A DNA stretch of 62,379 nucleotides from Rubrivivax sp. (GCA_004210455.1 SEFA01000033.1:1-62379), one strand, 5' to 3'; shown: positions 26,038-38,116, counted from the first letter of the stretch. The notes: generated from the sequence alone by a model not told the origin. Numbers and translations are program-made.

Positions 26038-26224
26038 GCGCCGACAGCGCCCAGAGCGCCCACCGCGCCGACAGGCTGCCGCCAGTCCCGGCGCGCGCGC
26101 TGCCGTCTCCGGGCGGTAGCCCGGTCCGCCTCCCGCACACCGACGCGTTCCCAAGGGAAATCACCCGGCGGGCCGCTCGTCAAGCGCCTCCTAGAATGGG
26201 TTGAAGACCCACAGAGGAGACAGC

Positions 26225-26824
26225 ATGGCGACGGCCCGACGCGGCAAGACCGCAACCGGCAGCGAGGATCCCGCGCACCCGAAGGGTCCGCGGGTGCTCA
26301 AGAAGTACCCCAACCGGCGGCTGTACGACACGCAGACCAGCAGCTACATCACCTTGGCGGACGTCAAGAAGATGGTGCTCGGCGGCGAGGACTTCGAGGT
26401 CCGCGACGCGAAGTCCGGCGATGAACTGACCCGGTCCATCCTGCTCCAGATCATCCTGGAGGAGGAGATGGGCGGGATGCCGATGTTCTCGACGCCGCTG
26501 CTGGCACAGATCATCCGTTTCTACGGCCATGCGATGCAGGGCCTGATGGGCGATTACCTCGAGAAGAACCTGCAGGCCGTCACCGAGCTGCAGAGCCGCT
26601 TCGCCGACCCGAGCAAGGGCGCGGCGGGCTTCGATCCGCAGCTGTGGTCGCAGTTCATGAGCGGTCAGGCGCCGATGATGCAGGGCCTGATGGGCAACTA
26701 CCTCGAGCAGTCCAAGAACCTGTTCCTGCAGATGCAGGAACAGTTCCAGAGCGCGGGGAACATCTTCCCCGGCGTGGCCGGGATGCCGGGGTTCCCGCCG
26801 CCGCCGACCACGCCGAAGAAATGA
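26225..26824 (+). CDS. phaR: Polyhydroxyalkanoate synthesis regulator PhaR
   Basis: 199 residues. The N-terminal PHA-regulator DNA-binding domain has KKYPNRRLYDTQTSSYITL and VRDAKSGDELTRSILLQII, followed by the PHB accumulation domain (MFSTPLLAQIIRFYG). A Met/Gln/Pro-rich tail may contact PHB granules or phasin promoters. PhaR binds PHB and represses the phasin gene phaP; loss of binding when granules form switches phasin on. A strong GAGGAG sits 6 bases before the ATG, with TAGAAT 27 bases upstream of it as a possible -10. It stands alone here, away from phaC/A/B. Confidence 0.94.
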   Translation: MATARRGKTATGSEDPAHPKGPRVLKKYPNRRLYDTQTSSYITLADVKKMVLGGEDFEVRDAKSGDELTRSILLQIILEEEMGGMPMFSTPLLAQIIRFYGHAMQGLMGDYLEKNLQAVTELQSRFADPSKGAAGFDPQLWSQFMSGQAPMMQGLMGNYLEQSKNLFLQMQEQFQSAGNIFPGVAGMPGFPPPPTTPKK

Positions 26825-26898
26825 CACCGACGCAGTGAGCGCCGCGTCCACCATGAGGTGGATCGTGAGCGTCCCGGCACGGTGTCCGCGGCGCGATG

Positions 26899-27366
26899 TC
26901 AGAGCCCGTGGCGGCGATGCCAGTCGGCCAGGGATTCGTCGGGGAAGTGCCCGAAGCGGGCGTCGCCCGGCTTCCCTTCTACCTTGACCCAGGGCGCCTT
27001 CGAATCCAGCAGCCCGTGCACGTTCTCGGGCGGCTCGGGCAGGGGCGTGTCGATCGCGCTGGCGTGCGGGTGGATCAGCTCGGGGTAGCTGTCGTCGTAC
27101 ATCCACAGTGCGGTGCCGCAGTGCCCGCAGAAATGGCGCTGGCCGCTGCTCTCCTTGCCGTCGAGGACCGCGCGGTAGATCTTGAGGTCGCGCTTGCCCT
27201 TGATCAGCTTGAACGTCGTGTTGTCGGCGCCGAGGTTGATCGCGTAGCCGCCCGTCCCGGCCGTCTTGCGGCAGATCGTGCAGTAGCAGCGCATGAAGGG
27301 GTAGGGCTCGGTCGACTCGACCGAGAAGCGGATGCGTCCGCAGTGGCAGGAACCGTCGAGGTGCAT
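26899..27366 (-). CDS. GFA-family (CENP-V/GFA) zinc-binding protein
   Basis: 155-residue protein of the glutathione-dependent formaldehyde-activating-like family. Zinc ligands are CHC near the start (GSCHCGRIRFSV), the CYCTICR pair and CGHCGTALW. The family is widespread; only some members have a tested link to formaldehyde or glutathione, so the substrate is unknown. ATG at 27366 is chosen because the upstream extension is Cys/Arg-rich noise overlapping the kinase gene end. It lies 55 bases downstream of the hybrid kinase stop on the same strand, so it may share a transcript with it. Confidence 0.85.
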   Translation of the reverse strand: MHLDGSCHCGRIRFSVESTEPYPFMRCYCTICRKTAGTGGYAINLGADNTTFKLIKGKRDLKIYRAVLDGKESSGQRHFCGHCGTALWMYDDSYPELIHPHASAIDTPLPEPPENVHGLLDSKAPWVKVEGKPGDARFGHFPDESLADWHRRHGL

Positions 27367-27421
27367 GGTGGAGGTGCTCCTTGGTCCCTGTTCCGGCAAC
27401 GCGCATGCCACCGGCGCGTCG

Positions 27422-29176
27422 TCAGCCCGGCGACGACAGCATCCGCGACGCGAGCATCGAGCGCAGCACCCCATGCAGCGAGGCCGGCAGCACCGGCTTG
27501 CGCAGCACCAGGTAGCCGTCTGCCTCGGCACGGCGCAGGTCGGGCAGGTCATGCTCGCCGGTCACCACGAGGCCGCGCGCGAGCGGCAGGCGGTCCAGCA
27601 GGTCCTGCAGCAGTCCATAACCGCCGTCGTCGTGGCGCAGGCGCAGGTCGCTCATCACGACGTCAGGTTCGAAGTCGGCATCCAGGACCGCATGGGCCTG
27701 CGCCGCGTCGCTGGCGACGCGGCAGTCGACGCCCCATTGAGCCAGCAGGTGGGACAGGCCGCGCGTGACGCCGAGGTCGTCGTCCACGACGAGCACGCGG
27801 CCGCCGAGACGCTCGAAGACATGCGACGCCGCGGCTGCTCGCGAGGGCGTCGTCGTCGGCGTCGTCGCGCCCCGGAGCGTGATCCGGAAACAGGATCCTC
27901 GCCCCGGCACCGAATGCCAGTCGATCGCGGCCTCCATCCGGCGCACGCAGTCCCGCACCACCGACAGTCCCAGCCCCTGGCCGTCGCCGGTGAGGCGGGC
28001 GGCGTCGTCGCCGCGATGGAATTCGGAGAACAGCGCCTCGCGCTTGGGCGCGGCCATGCCGATGCCGGTATCCCAGACCTCGACGGCCCAGTCGTCGCCG
28101 CGTCGGCGCACGGCCAGGAGCACGCCGCCCCGAGGCGTGTAGCGCAGCGCGTTGTGCAGCAGGTTGGCGAGCGCGCGTCGCAGCAGCATCGGCTCGGCGA
28201 CGACCCAGGCGGGCGCTTCCGGCCCCCGGATGCGCCAGTCGAGTCCGCGGGCATGCGCCTCCGGCTGGAAGCGCTCATGCAGTTCCGACAGCAACGGCGC
28301 CAGCGCCATCGGCTGCAGCGCGAGTTCGGCGCTGCGGCTGTCCAGCGCGGAGACGTCGAGCAGCGCGTTCAGCAGGTCGTTCACATGGCCGGCGGCCTGC
28401 GAGATGTCGACCAGCAGCGGTCTGAGTGCGGCGTCCTGGTTGCGCTGCAGCGCGGCCTGGGCGGTGAGGGTCAGCGCGTAGAGCGGCTGCCGCAGGTCGT
28501 GCGAGGCGGTGGCGAGGAACAGGCTCTTTTCGCGCGACGCGGCTTTCGCGACATCGCGAGCTTCCTTGTGGGCGAGCGCCAATGCTTCGCTCTGGCGCTT
28601 CAGGCGCGACTGCTGGACGAGGAACCCATTCGACGTGCGTGCGTGACGCCAGACCAGCCAGGGAAAGAGCAGGCACAGCGGCAGGACGATCGTCCAGTGC
28701 GTGGGGAAGGCGAAGGGGACCGCGGCCGTGGCCATGGTCCAGGCGGGAACGAGGAATCGGGCGAAGAACGGCAGGTCCGCGGCGGCGAAGGCGGCGGTCG
28801 ACACCGTGGTGCCGGCAAGCACCAGGTAGAGAAAGACGGCGTGCTCGAAGACGCCGCTGGCGGCGGCGACGCCGGGCAGCAGGCCCCACAGGATCCCGAA
28901 CGCGAGCGCGATGCGCGACACCGGCCGCTCCCATCGCGCCACGAAGTCGGCCGGGGGCAGGGTCGCCGCTTCGCGCCGGAAGCGGCGGCGTGCGACGGCG
29001 ACGCCGAGCGAACTCAATCCGTAGGCGATCGCCCAGACCCACGCCAGGACGATGGCCGTGCCGCCCGCGGGCGTGCTCGCGACCACGACCGGCGGCAGCA
29101 CCAGCGCGGCGATTTCGACCGAGGCGCGGTCGCCGATCAGGGGCAGGAGCTCGGAGCGCGGGGAAGGATCGGACAT
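27422..29176 (-). CDS. Hybrid sensor histidine kinase with C-terminal receiver
   Basis: 584 residues. Up to five or six hydrophobic segments fill the first 175 residues without a large periplasmic domain. A coiled linker and the H-box TASHDLRQPLYAL (His 226, of the HDLRQP subgroup) follow. The ATPase has NLLHNALRYTP, WDTGIGM and GQGLGLSVV. After a Thr/Pro/Ala linker, a receiver domain begins at RVLVVDDDLG, with D510 in MSDLRL and the Lys in LRKPVLP. There is no DNA-binding output, so signal must pass to another protein. The start codon lies 15 bases from a GCGTG repeat array (29191-29235), with no evident Shine-Dalgarno. Confidence 0.88.
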   Translation of the reverse strand: MSDPSPRSELLPLIGDRASVEIAALVLPPVVVASTPAGGTAIVLAWVWAIAYGLSSLGVAVARRRFRREAATLPPADFVARWERPVSRIALAFGILWGLLPGVAAASGVFEHAVFLYLVLAGTTVSTAAFAAADLPFFARFLVPAWTMATAAVPFAFPTHWTIVLPLCLLFPWLVWRHARTSNGFLVQQSRLKRQSEALALAHKEARDVAKAASREKSLFLATASHDLRQPLYALTLTAQAALQRNQDAALRPLLVDISQAAGHVNDLLNALLDVSALDSRSAELALQPMALAPLLSELHERFQPEAHARGLDWRIRGPEAPAWVVAEPMLLRRALANLLHNALRYTPRGGVLLAVRRRGDDWAVEVWDTGIGMAAPKREALFSEFHRGDDAARLTGDGQGLGLSVVRDCVRRMEAAIDWHSVPGRGSCFRITLRGATTPTTTPSRAAAASHVFERLGGRVLVVDDDLGVTRGLSHLLAQWGVDCRVASDAAQAHAVLDADFEPDVVMSDLRLRHDDGGYGLLQDLLDRLPLARGLVVTGEHDLPDLRRAEADGYLVLRKPVLPASLHGVLRSMLASRMLSSPG

Positions 29177-29190
29177 CGATGCAGGGTGAG

Positions 29191-29235
29191 GCGTGACGTG
29201 GCGTGGCGTGGCGTGGCGTGGCGTGACGCGGCGTG
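29191..29235. repeat. Pentanucleotide tandem repeat (GCGTG)9
   Basis: Nine 5-base units, seven of them exactly GCGTG and five of these consecutive (29201-29225). It lies directly upstream of the hybrid kinase start, in its probable 5' leader, and on the other side faces the rimO promoter. Slippage would change the distance between promoter or ribosome site and the kinase gene. Confidence 0.9.
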
Positions 29236-29384
29236 AAGGCCGGAGGGGCGAGTATCCCCGTAGCGGGCCGCAGGCGTCGGCAGGTGGTGGCCCGGCCCGT
29301 TACCGGTCGTGCGAGGCGGCATCCCTCCACGGTGCGGGACGCGGCGCAATGAACCCGCCCCTGTCTGAAAAATACGGCGTCGCT

Positions 29385-29390
29385 TACAAT
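29385..29390 (+). promoter_or_regulatory. Likely -10 element of rimO
   Basis: TACAAT 40 bases upstream of the rimO ATG. The same hexamer recurs before ispD, ratA and the kinase at 50620. No strong -35 is seen. Confidence 0.45.
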
Positions 29391-29430
29391 GCCGCCCCAG
29401 CCCTCAGCCAGATCGCCCGGCGGAACCCAA

Positions 29431-30858
29431 ATGGAATCAACGACTTACGACCCTACCGCCGCCGCAAAGACGAGCGGCCCCGCTGGCAGCCAGGCGCCCA
29501 AGATCGGCTTCGTCAGCCTGGGATGCCCCAAGGCGCTGACCGATTCCGAGCTGATCATCACGCAACTGCGCGCCGAGGGCTACGAGACCTCGAAGACCTT
29601 TGCCGGCGCGGACCTGGTGATCGTCAACACCTGCGGCTTCATCGACGACGCCGTCAAGGAATCGCTGGACACCATCGGTGAAGCCCTGGCCGAGAACGGC
29701 AAGGTCATCGTGACCGGTTGCCTGGGCGCGAAGGCCGGCGCGAGCTCCGACAACATGGTCCGCGAGATCCACCCCAGCGTGCTCGCCGTGACCGGCCCGC
29801 ATGCGACGCAGGAGGTGATGGACGCCGTCCACACCCACGTGCCCAAGCCGCACGACCCGTTCATCGACCTGGTGCCCGAAGCCCGCGGCATCGCCGGCAT
29901 CAAGCTGACGCCCAAGCACTACGCCTACCTGAAGATCTCCGAGGGCTGCAACCACCGCTGCAGCTTCTGCATCATCCCGAGCATGCGCGGCGACCTGGTC
30001 TCGCGCCCGATCGGCGACGTGCTGTCGGAAGCCAAGGCGCTGTTCGAGTCCGGCGTCAAGGAGCTGCTGGTCATCAGCCAGGACACCAGCGCCTACGGCG
30101 TCGACATCAAGTACCGCACGGGCTTCTGGGACGGCAAGCCGGTCAAGACGAAGATGTTCGACCTGGTCGCGCAGCTGGGCGAGATCGCCAAGCCGTACGG
30201 CGCGTGGGTCCGCCTGCACTACGTCTATCCGTATCCGCACGTCGACGAGATCGTGCCGATGATGGCCGAGGGGCTGATCCTCCCGTATCTGGACGTGCCC
30301 TTCCAGCACGCCCATCCCGACGTGCAGAAGCGCATGAAGCGCCCCGCCAACGGCGAGAAGAACCTGGAGCGCATCCTGCGCTGGCGCGAGATCTGCCCCG
30401 AGCTGGTCATCCGCTCGACCTTCATCGCCGGCTTCCCCGGCGAGACCGAGGCCGAGTTCCAGTACCTGCTCGACTTCATGCGCGAAGCGCAGATCGACCG
30501 CGCCGGCTGCTTCGCCTACTCGCCGATCGAAGGCGCGCCGGCGAACGCGCTGGACGGCGCACTGCCGGACGAGGTCCGCGAAGAGCGCCGTGCCCGCTTC
30601 ATGGCCGTGGCCGAGGAAGTGTCGATCGCCAAGCTGCAGCGCCGCATCGGCGCGACGATGCAGGTGCTGGTCGACTCGGCACCGGCGCTGGGCCGCAAGG
30701 GTGGCGTCGGCCGTTCGTACGCGGACGCCCCCGAGATCGACGGCACCGTGCGCCTGCTGCCGCCTGAGAAGGCCAGCAAGCAGCTGCGCGTCGGCGAATT
30801 CACCCGCGCGCGCATCGTGGGCGTCGAGGGCCACGACCTGATCGCGCTGCCGATCTGA
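29431..30858 (+). CDS. rimO: Ribosomal protein S12 methylthiotransferase RimO
   Basis: 475-residue radical SAM methylthiotransferase that modifies Asp88/89 of ribosomal protein S12. The N-terminal UPF0004 domain carries the auxiliary cluster Cys residues ([25 protein letters not shown]). The radical SAM motif is [10 protein letters not shown]-terminal TRAM domain ends the protein ([14 protein letters not shown]). [10 protein letters not shown] and the DAxxE layout point to RimO rather than MiaB. The ATG at 29431 follows GGCGGAAC. The gene ends 15 bases from the convergent OTU-like gene. Confidence 0.95.
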   Translation: MESTTYDPTAAAKTSGPAGSQAPKIGFVSLGCPKALTDSELIITQLRAEGYETSKTFAGADLVIVNTCGFIDDAVKESLDTIGEALAENGKVIVTGCLGAKAGASSDNMVREIHPSVLAVTGPHATQEVMDAVHTHVPKPHDPFIDLVPEARGIAGIKLTPKHYAYLKISEGCNHRCSFCIIPSMRGDLVSRPIGDVLSEAKALFESGVKELLVISQDTSAYGVDIKYRTGFWDGKPVKTKMFDLVAQLGEIAKPYGAWVRLHYVYPYPHVDEIVPMMAEGLILPYLDVPFQHAHPDVQKRMKRPANGEKNLERILRWREICPELVIRSTFIAGFPGETEAEFQYLLDFMREAQIDRAGCFAYSPIEGAPANALDGALPDEVREERRARFMAVAEEVSIAKLQRRIGATMQVLVDSAPALGRKGGVGRSYADAPEIDGTVRLLPPEKASKQLRVGEFTRARIVGVEGHDLIALPI

Positions 30859-30873
30859 TCGTGCCAGGCCGGA

Positions 30874-31920
30874 TCAGCGGGCGGCGGCGACGTGCGCACG
30901 CAGGTCGTCCGACGGCCCCCCCGGAAGGTGGATCTGGCGCTCCAGTTCTTCCGCCACCTGGCGACGCATGGCCCGGATCAGATCGGCCATGCCGGCGCCC
31001 TTCTGAAAGTGCATGCCCTTGAAGAGCGCTCGCTGGTCTTCCACTCGCATCGCCCGAAGGACCGACTCGTAGAAGCAGTCTCCCTTGGCCGGCACGTCGC
31101 GCGGCTGTCCATCGACGATCGGCGAATAGTGCTGGCGGACATGGTCCAGTTGGACGGTGACGGGGACGCGATCCAGACCCGATCGACCGAACTCCAGCGG
31201 ATGCCATTTCCCCGCCTTGTCCTCGATCCGCAGGGACAGGTCCTGCGGCCATGCGGGCATGCTCGTGATCAGGTGCGGCGCCAGGTCGGCGCCCAATCCG
31301 GACCAATGCCCGGACGTGCGGATCTCCGCTGCGGCCTTCAAGAGCACTTGATGGACGTGTTCAGCCTCGCCGATCCTGGCGGCGCTTTTGCAACCGCGCG
31401 GCTGTTGACGGGGGGGCGGGGAGTCCAAGGCCTTCCGTACCGACGCCAGCAGGCGCTCGACCTGGGTCTCGACAGCGACCTCCTGCTTCCGCGCGATGGG
31501 AGTCTGACCTTCGCGCGACAGCTGGGACCTCGCCCAGGCGAGCCATCCCTTCCTGTCCTCGAGATGTTGCTTCAGCACCCGGCGATCGTCCTGCGTCATC
31601 GCGGAGACGGCCTGCGCGATGGCGGGGCTGAAGTCGGGGGAGGTCCCTGGCCCGGGTTTCGCTCGCAACGCCAGGTGAAGGCACATCGCATGGAGCAGCT
31701 CCTGAGTCGCGACGGGCGTGGTCGTCCTCAGGTTCAGCATCTTCACCCTGGCGCTGGCGGCGCAATCGGCCGAAGCGTTTTGCGTCCGCCATGGAACGAT
31801 CCGTTCGGCCAGGGTCGCCGGGCCTTCGGCGAGTGAACCCGACGGGTGGGCGGTCGTGGTCGACGGCGAATGCTTGAAGCACGGAAGAATGCGAGAGAGC
31901 AAGCTTGAAATCGAGGGCAT
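30874..31920 (-). CDS. Possible effector with a C-terminal, circularly permuted OTU-like cysteine protease motif
   Basis: 348 residues, not matched to a named family. The N-terminus (MPSISSLLSRILPCFKHSPS) is Ser/Thr/Pro-rich without a signal peptide, as in many injected effectors. Residues about 70-220 are helical and charged. Near the C-terminus HYSPIVDG (H264) is followed by DVPAKGDCFYESVL (D281, C282). DG/GD-C-F/L-x-x-(A/S)-V/I after an upstream HY is the look of OTU deubiquitinase-like proteases with a permuted His-before-Cys order. By hand count the first coding line (31861-31920) has 32 of 60 G+C, against 45 of 60 in rimO (30541-30600), so recent transfer is likely. Start is uncertain: ATG 31920 lacks a Shine-Dalgarno and ATG 32004 is in frame. 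Function is inference; it could be a plant/animal/amoeba effector or an interbacterial toxin. Confidence 0.6.
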   Translation of the reverse strand: MPSISSLLSRILPCFKHSPSTTTAHPSGSLAEGPATLAERIVPWRTQNASADCAASARVKMLNLRTTTPVATQELLHAMCLHLALRAKPGPGTSPDFSPAIAQAVSAMTQDDRRVLKQHLEDRKGWLAWARSQLSREGQTPIARKQEVAVETQVERLLASVRKALDSPPPRQQPRGCKSAARIGEAEHVHQVLLKAAAEIRTSGHWSGLGADLAPHLITSMPAWPQDLSLRIEDKAGKWHPLEFGRSGLDRVPVTVQLDHVRQHYSPIVDGQPRDVPAKGDCFYESVLRAMRVEDQRALFKGMHFQKGAGMADLIRAMRRQVAEELERQIHLPGGPSDDLRAHVAAAR

Positions 31921-32089
31921 CGCCGTCCAGGAAAGTCGAGGTGTCGGCGTCAGTGGGCGTTGTCCGATGGACACCCATGCGGCAGCGGCATGGGATGGGT
32001 TCATGTGGCGATCGTTTGACGCTTTCGACATCGGACGCCAGGCGTGCCTGAGAATGATCGTCCGGTTCCCCTGTCCCCAAGGAATTCCC

Positions 32090-33301
32090 GTGACCCGACG
32101 CGGCCCGTCCACCGAACAGATCCATCATCCGTACCGCGCGCCCGACGGCTGGGACGCTGTCCCCGTTCCGGTAGCCAAGGCCTCGACGGTGCTGTTCAGG
32201 AACACTGCCGAGCTGCACCGGCCGCGCGCGAGGGACGGCGTCAGCTACCGCTACGGACTGCCGGGCACGCCGACGACCTACACGCTGGCCGCGCGCATCG
32301 CGACGCTCGAGCATGCCGAACACTGCGTGCTCACGCCCAGCGGCGTGTCCGCCGTCACGTTGACCAGCCTGACTTTCCTGAAGCCGGGTGACGAGGTCCT
32401 GCTGCCCGACAACGTCTACGGGCAGAACCGGCATCTCACCCTCGGCCTGCTGGCACGGCTTGGCATCACGCACCGCTTCTACGACCCGCTCGACGTGCCG
32501 GCGTTCGAGGCCATGCTGTCTGAGCGCACGAAGCTGGTCTGGCTCGAGGCGGCGGGGTCGATCACGCTGGAGTTCCCGGATCTGGTCGGGCTGCTGCAGG
32601 CCTGCCGCGCGCGTGGCGTGCTCACGGCGCTCGACAACACCTGGGGCGCGGGTCTGGCCTTCAATGCCTTCGAAGTGGCCCCGGACGTCGCTCCCGGACT
32701 GGGGGCCGACCTCAGCATGCAGGCGCTGACCAAGTTCCCCTCCGGCGGCGCGGATCTGTTGATGGGATCCGTCTGCACACGCGATGTCGCGCTCAACCGC
32801 CAGTTGGTGGCGATGCACGAGTACCTCGGTTACGGCGTCGGCCAGAACGATGTCGAGGCCGTCCTGCGCGGCCTGCCGAGCATCGCGCTGCGTTATCGTG
32901 CGCAAGGCGCCGCGGCGCGGGAACTCGCGAGCTGGATGGCCGCCCGGACGGAAGTGGCGCGGGTGCTGTATCCGGCGCTGCCGGGCTCGCCCGGGCATGC
33001 CCCGTGGCGGACGGTTTCGCCGGAGGCGGGCGGCTGCCTGTTTTCGGCGGTGTTCCGTCCCGAGTTCGATGCGCGCCGCGTCGACACCTTCGTGGACGCG
33101 CTGCGCTGCTTCGGGATCGGCTATTCCTGGGCCGGTCCGATGAGCCTGGCCGTGCCCTACGACCTCAGCCGAAGCCGCTCGCTCGGGCTGCCGTGGACGG
33201 CGGAGGAGGGCGGCACGCTGGTGCGTTTCGCGATCGGGCTGGAGGAGGTCGAGGACCTGCGCGCGGACCTCGCGCAGGCGCTCAAGGTCCTGAACGCCTG
33301 A
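32090..33301 (+). CDS. Cystathionine beta-lyase-like PLP enzyme (Cys/Met metabolism)
   Basis: 403-residue PLP enzyme of the Cys/Met metabolism family. YGLPGTPTTYTLAARIATLE is the N-terminal substrate region, VLTPSGVSAVTL the PLP-phosphate site, TALDNTWGAGL holds the PLP-stacking Asp, and LTKFPSGGADLLMG the Schiff-base Lys. Similarity is best to MetC-type beta-lyases that make homocysteine from cystathionine, but gamma-lyases share the motifs. The GTG at 32090 follows AAGGAA at proper spacing and gives a normal N-terminus; ATG 32054 is an alternative. It diverges from the OTU-like gene, whose longest frame would overlap it. Confidence 0.85.
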   Translation: MTRRGPSTEQIHHPYRAPDGWDAVPVPVAKASTVLFRNTAELHRPRARDGVSYRYGLPGTPTTYTLAARIATLEHAEHCVLTPSGVSAVTLTSLTFLKPGDEVLLPDNVYGQNRHLTLGLLARLGITHRFYDPLDVPAFEAMLSERTKLVWLEAAGSITLEFPDLVGLLQACRARGVLTALDNTWGAGLAFNAFEVAPDVAPGLGADLSMQALTKFPSGGADLLMGSVCTRDVALNRQLVAMHEYLGYGVGQNDVEAVLRGLPSIALRYRAQGAAARELASWMAARTEVARVLYPALPGSPGHAPWRTVSPEAGGCLFSAVFRPEFDARRVDTFVDALRCFGIGYSWAGPMSLAVPYDLSRSRSLGLPWTAEEGGTLVRFAIGLEEVEDLRADLAQALKVLNA

Positions 33302-33343
33302 CCGGGACTGGACGCCGCTGAAGGCGGCCGCCCGCCGCGAACG

Positions 33344-33811
33344 TCAGTCCTTGGCGGGACCCGAGACCTTGTGCCGCATCAGGCGGCCCTTCTCGCGTTC
33401 CCAGTCGCGCTTCTTCTCGGTCTCGCGCTTGTCGTGCTGGGCCTTGCCCTTGGCGAGCGCGATCTGCACCTTCACGCGGCCGTTCTTCGCGTAGTGCAGG
33501 TCCAGCGGGATCAGCGTGAAGCCGCGCTGCTCCACCTTGCCGATCAGCCGGCGGATGTCGGCGCCGCTCATCAGCAGCTTGCGGGTGCGGTCCGCCAGCG
33601 GGTTGACGTGCGTGGAGGCCGTGCGCAGCGGATCGATGCGGCAGCCGATCAGGAACAGTTCGCCGTCGCGGATGACGACATAACCGTCCGGCAGCTGGAC
33701 CTGGCCGGAGCGGATGGCCTTGACCTCCCAACCTTCGAGGACGATGCCGGCCTCGTGCTGCTCCTCGAGGTGGTATTCGAATCGGGCGCGACGGTTTTCT
33801 GCAATGGGCAT
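33344..33811 (-). CDS. smpB: SsrA-binding protein SmpB
   Basis: 155-residue partner of tmRNA in trans-translation rescue of stalled ribosomes. Motifs are [70 protein letters not shown] and the Lys/Arg-rich tail with [12 protein letters not shown]. The frame extends upstream, but the ATG at 33811 gives the family N-terminus ([13 protein letters not shown]). It diverges from ratA, the usual arrangement in beta- and gammaproteobacteria. The ssrA RNA gene is not in this window. Confidence 0.96.
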   Translation of the reverse strand: MPIAENRRARFEYHLEEQHEAGIVLEGWEVKAIRSGQVQLPDGYVVIRDGELFLIGCRIDPLRTASTHVNPLADRTRKLLMSGADIRRLIGKVEQRGFTLIPLDLHYAKNGRVKVQIALAKGKAQHDKRETEKKRDWEREKGRLMRHKVSGPAKD

Positions 33812-33870
33812 GGGAACTCTTGTTGTGCGTGGCGGCCTGGTGACGCCCAGATGGGGTCGATCGGGCCGCC

Positions 33871-33876
33871 TACAAT
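33871..33876 (+). promoter_or_regulatory. Likely -10 element of ratA/rnfH
   Basis: TACAAT 22 bases upstream of the ratA ATG in the smpB-ratA divergent region. No good -35 is visible. Confidence 0.4.
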
Positions 33877-33897
33877 CCCGCCATTCTAAGAACCGCC

Positions 33898-34362
33898 ATG
33901 AAGCAAGTCCGGAAGACCGTCCTCCTTTGGTATTCACCGCGCGAGATGTACGACCTGGTCACCCAGGTGGAGCGCTACCCGGAGTTCCTCCCGTGGTGCT
34001 CCTCCGCGGAGGTGCTGGAGCGCCACGACGACGGCGTCACCGCGAAGCTGTCCCTGCAGTACGCCGGTCTGCGCCACGCGTTCACCACCCGCAACACGAA
34101 CGAGACCAACCAGCGCGTGCGCATGGCGCTCGTCGACGGGCCGTTCTCGATGCTCGACGGCGACTGGCAGTTCCTGCCGCTGAACCGGCCCGGCGCGCCG
34201 GCGGACGGCGAGCCGCGCGCCTGCAAGATCGAATTCGAACTGCGCTACGCGTTCTCGAGCTTCGCGCTGGAGGCGGTCGTCAGCCCGGTGTTCGACCGCA
34301 TCGCCAACACCTTCGTCGACAGCTTCGTGAAGCGCGCCGAACAGATCTATGGCGCCCGCTGA
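33898..34362 (+). CDS. ratA: RatA-like START/COQ10-family protein
   Basis: 154-residue polyketide-cyclase/COQ10 (START-like) protein. Motifs are [49 protein letters not shown] and the terminal helix with [19 protein letters not shown]. The E. coli relative RatA was described as a toxin that blocks 70S assembly, while the broader family binds ubiquinone-like lipids; which role applies here is open. The last 14 bases overlap rnfH, so the two are translated together. The smpB-ratA-rnfH neighbourhood is highly conserved. Confidence 0.88.
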   Translation: MKQVRKTVLLWYSPREMYDLVTQVERYPEFLPWCSSAEVLERHDDGVTAKLSLQYAGLRHAFTTRNTNETNQRVRMALVDGPFSMLDGDWQFLPLNRPGAPADGEPRACKIEFELRYAFSSFALEAVVSPVFDRIANTFVDSFVKRAEQIYGAR

Positions 34363-34672
34363 ACTGTCGATCGCGCTGTTCTGGAGCCCGCAACCCGGCG
34401 AACTGCGCGAGCGGCAACTGACCTTGCCCGACGGCAGCACCGTGCGCGACGCGCTGACCGCGAGCGCCTGGTTCGACCCGGCGCAGATCGCCGCGCTGAG
34501 CGTCGGCATCTGGGGCCGGGGCGCGCCGCTCGACACGCCGCTGCGCGCGCAGGACCGGGTCGAGGTCTACCGCCCGTTGACGGTGGATCCGAAGGAGGCG
34601 CGCCGCCAGCGCTTCCAGGCCGCGGGCAGCCGCATCGTCACGCGGCATCGCCCGCTGGGACGCAAGGCCTGA
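34349..34672 (+). CDS. rnfH: RnfH-family ubiquitin-like protein
   Basis: 107-residue beta-grasp protein of the RnfH family (PF03658). LSIALFWSPQPGELRERQL, DGSTVRDAL, VGIWGRGAPLDTPLRAQDRVEVYRPL and DPKEARRQRF are characteristic. It overlaps ratA by 14 bases, the usual RatA-RnfH pairing. The molecular role is unknown. A bidirectional hairpin terminator follows 23 bases after its stop. Confidence 0.9.
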   Translation: MAPAELSIALFWSPQPGELRERQLTLPDGSTVRDALTASAWFDPAQIAALSVGIWGRGAPLDTPLRAQDRVEVYRPLTVDPKEARRQRFQAAGSRIVTRHRPLGRKA

Positions 34673-34695
34673 CACCGCCGGGAACCGGCCAGCAA

Positions 34696-34717
34696 AAAGG
34701 CCGCGTGAGCGGCCTTT
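34696..34717. terminator. Bidirectional hairpin terminator
   Basis: AAAGGCCGC and GCGGCCTTT form a 9-base stem with a GTGA loop, flanked by A-runs on the left and T-rich sequence on the right. It serves rnfH on the plus strand and the DUF4124 gene on the minus strand. Confidence 0.85.
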
Positions 34718-34787
34718 CGTCTTACCAGCGGTCACGAGACTTACGTCCGTCCTGCCCGCGAGTGTTGTTTCCCGAACTCGTTCCGCC

Positions 34788-35306
34788 TCATTTGCAGGAG
34801 GTGCTGATCACCACCTGCGCCTGGCGGATCTGGTCCTGGCGCATCTGCTCGGTCATCGGCTGCGTTTCGCCGTTCTCGCCGCGGGTGCGCACGCGCACGC
34901 CGGATTCGAGGATGCGCATCGAGTTCTGCGCCTGACGGCAGTTCTCGGCGGCCGTCTCGGCGCGGGCCTTGTCTTCCTGCGCCTTGCGTTCCTTCTCGAG
35001 CTTGTCGCGCGAGGAGGATTCGCTGGCCGGGCGGGCCGGCGCGGACGCGGCCGTCGCGGCGGAAGCAGCTGCCGATGCGCCCTGCAGCGCGGCCTGGGCC
35101 GACGACGGCGCCACGCGCACGGCGTTGTTCGGGCGCTGGAGGATGTCCTTCTCGGCCACGTTCGGCGGCGGCGGGCGGTCGCTGTATTGCGTGCGTCCGT
35201 CGGCGTCGCGCCACTTCCATTGGGCGTGCGCGACCGAGGTCAGGGCCAGCAGCGCCAGCGCGCAGATCACGCCCAGCGGGCGTCGCGGGAGTCGGGGATT
35301 CATCAT
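34788..35306 (-). CDS. DUF4124-domain exported protein
   Basis: 172 residues with a signal peptide (LGVICALALLALTSVAHA, cleavage near 28). The DUF4124 core follows (WKWRDADGRTQYSDRPPP), then an Ala/Ser-rich low-complexity linker and a charged coiled segment (SRDKLEKERKAQEDKARAE). It ends with two Cys (AENCRQAQN and STSCK) that could form a disulfide. Function is unknown; such proteins are common in betaproteobacteria and probably periplasmic. It diverges from guaB, with 60 bases between the two starts. Confidence 0.85.
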   Translation of the reverse strand: MMNPRLPRRPLGVICALALLALTSVAHAQWKWRDADGRTQYSDRPPPPNVAEKDILQRPNNAVRVAPSSAQAALQGASAAASAATAASAPARPASESSSRDKLEKERKAQEDKARAETAAENCRQAQNSMRILESGVRVRTRGENGETQPMTEQMRQDQIRQAQVVISTSCK

Positions 35307-35334
35307 GGTCGTGGAGTGTACCGTCGGGCTTCTC

Positions 35335-38116
<2,782 letters not shown>

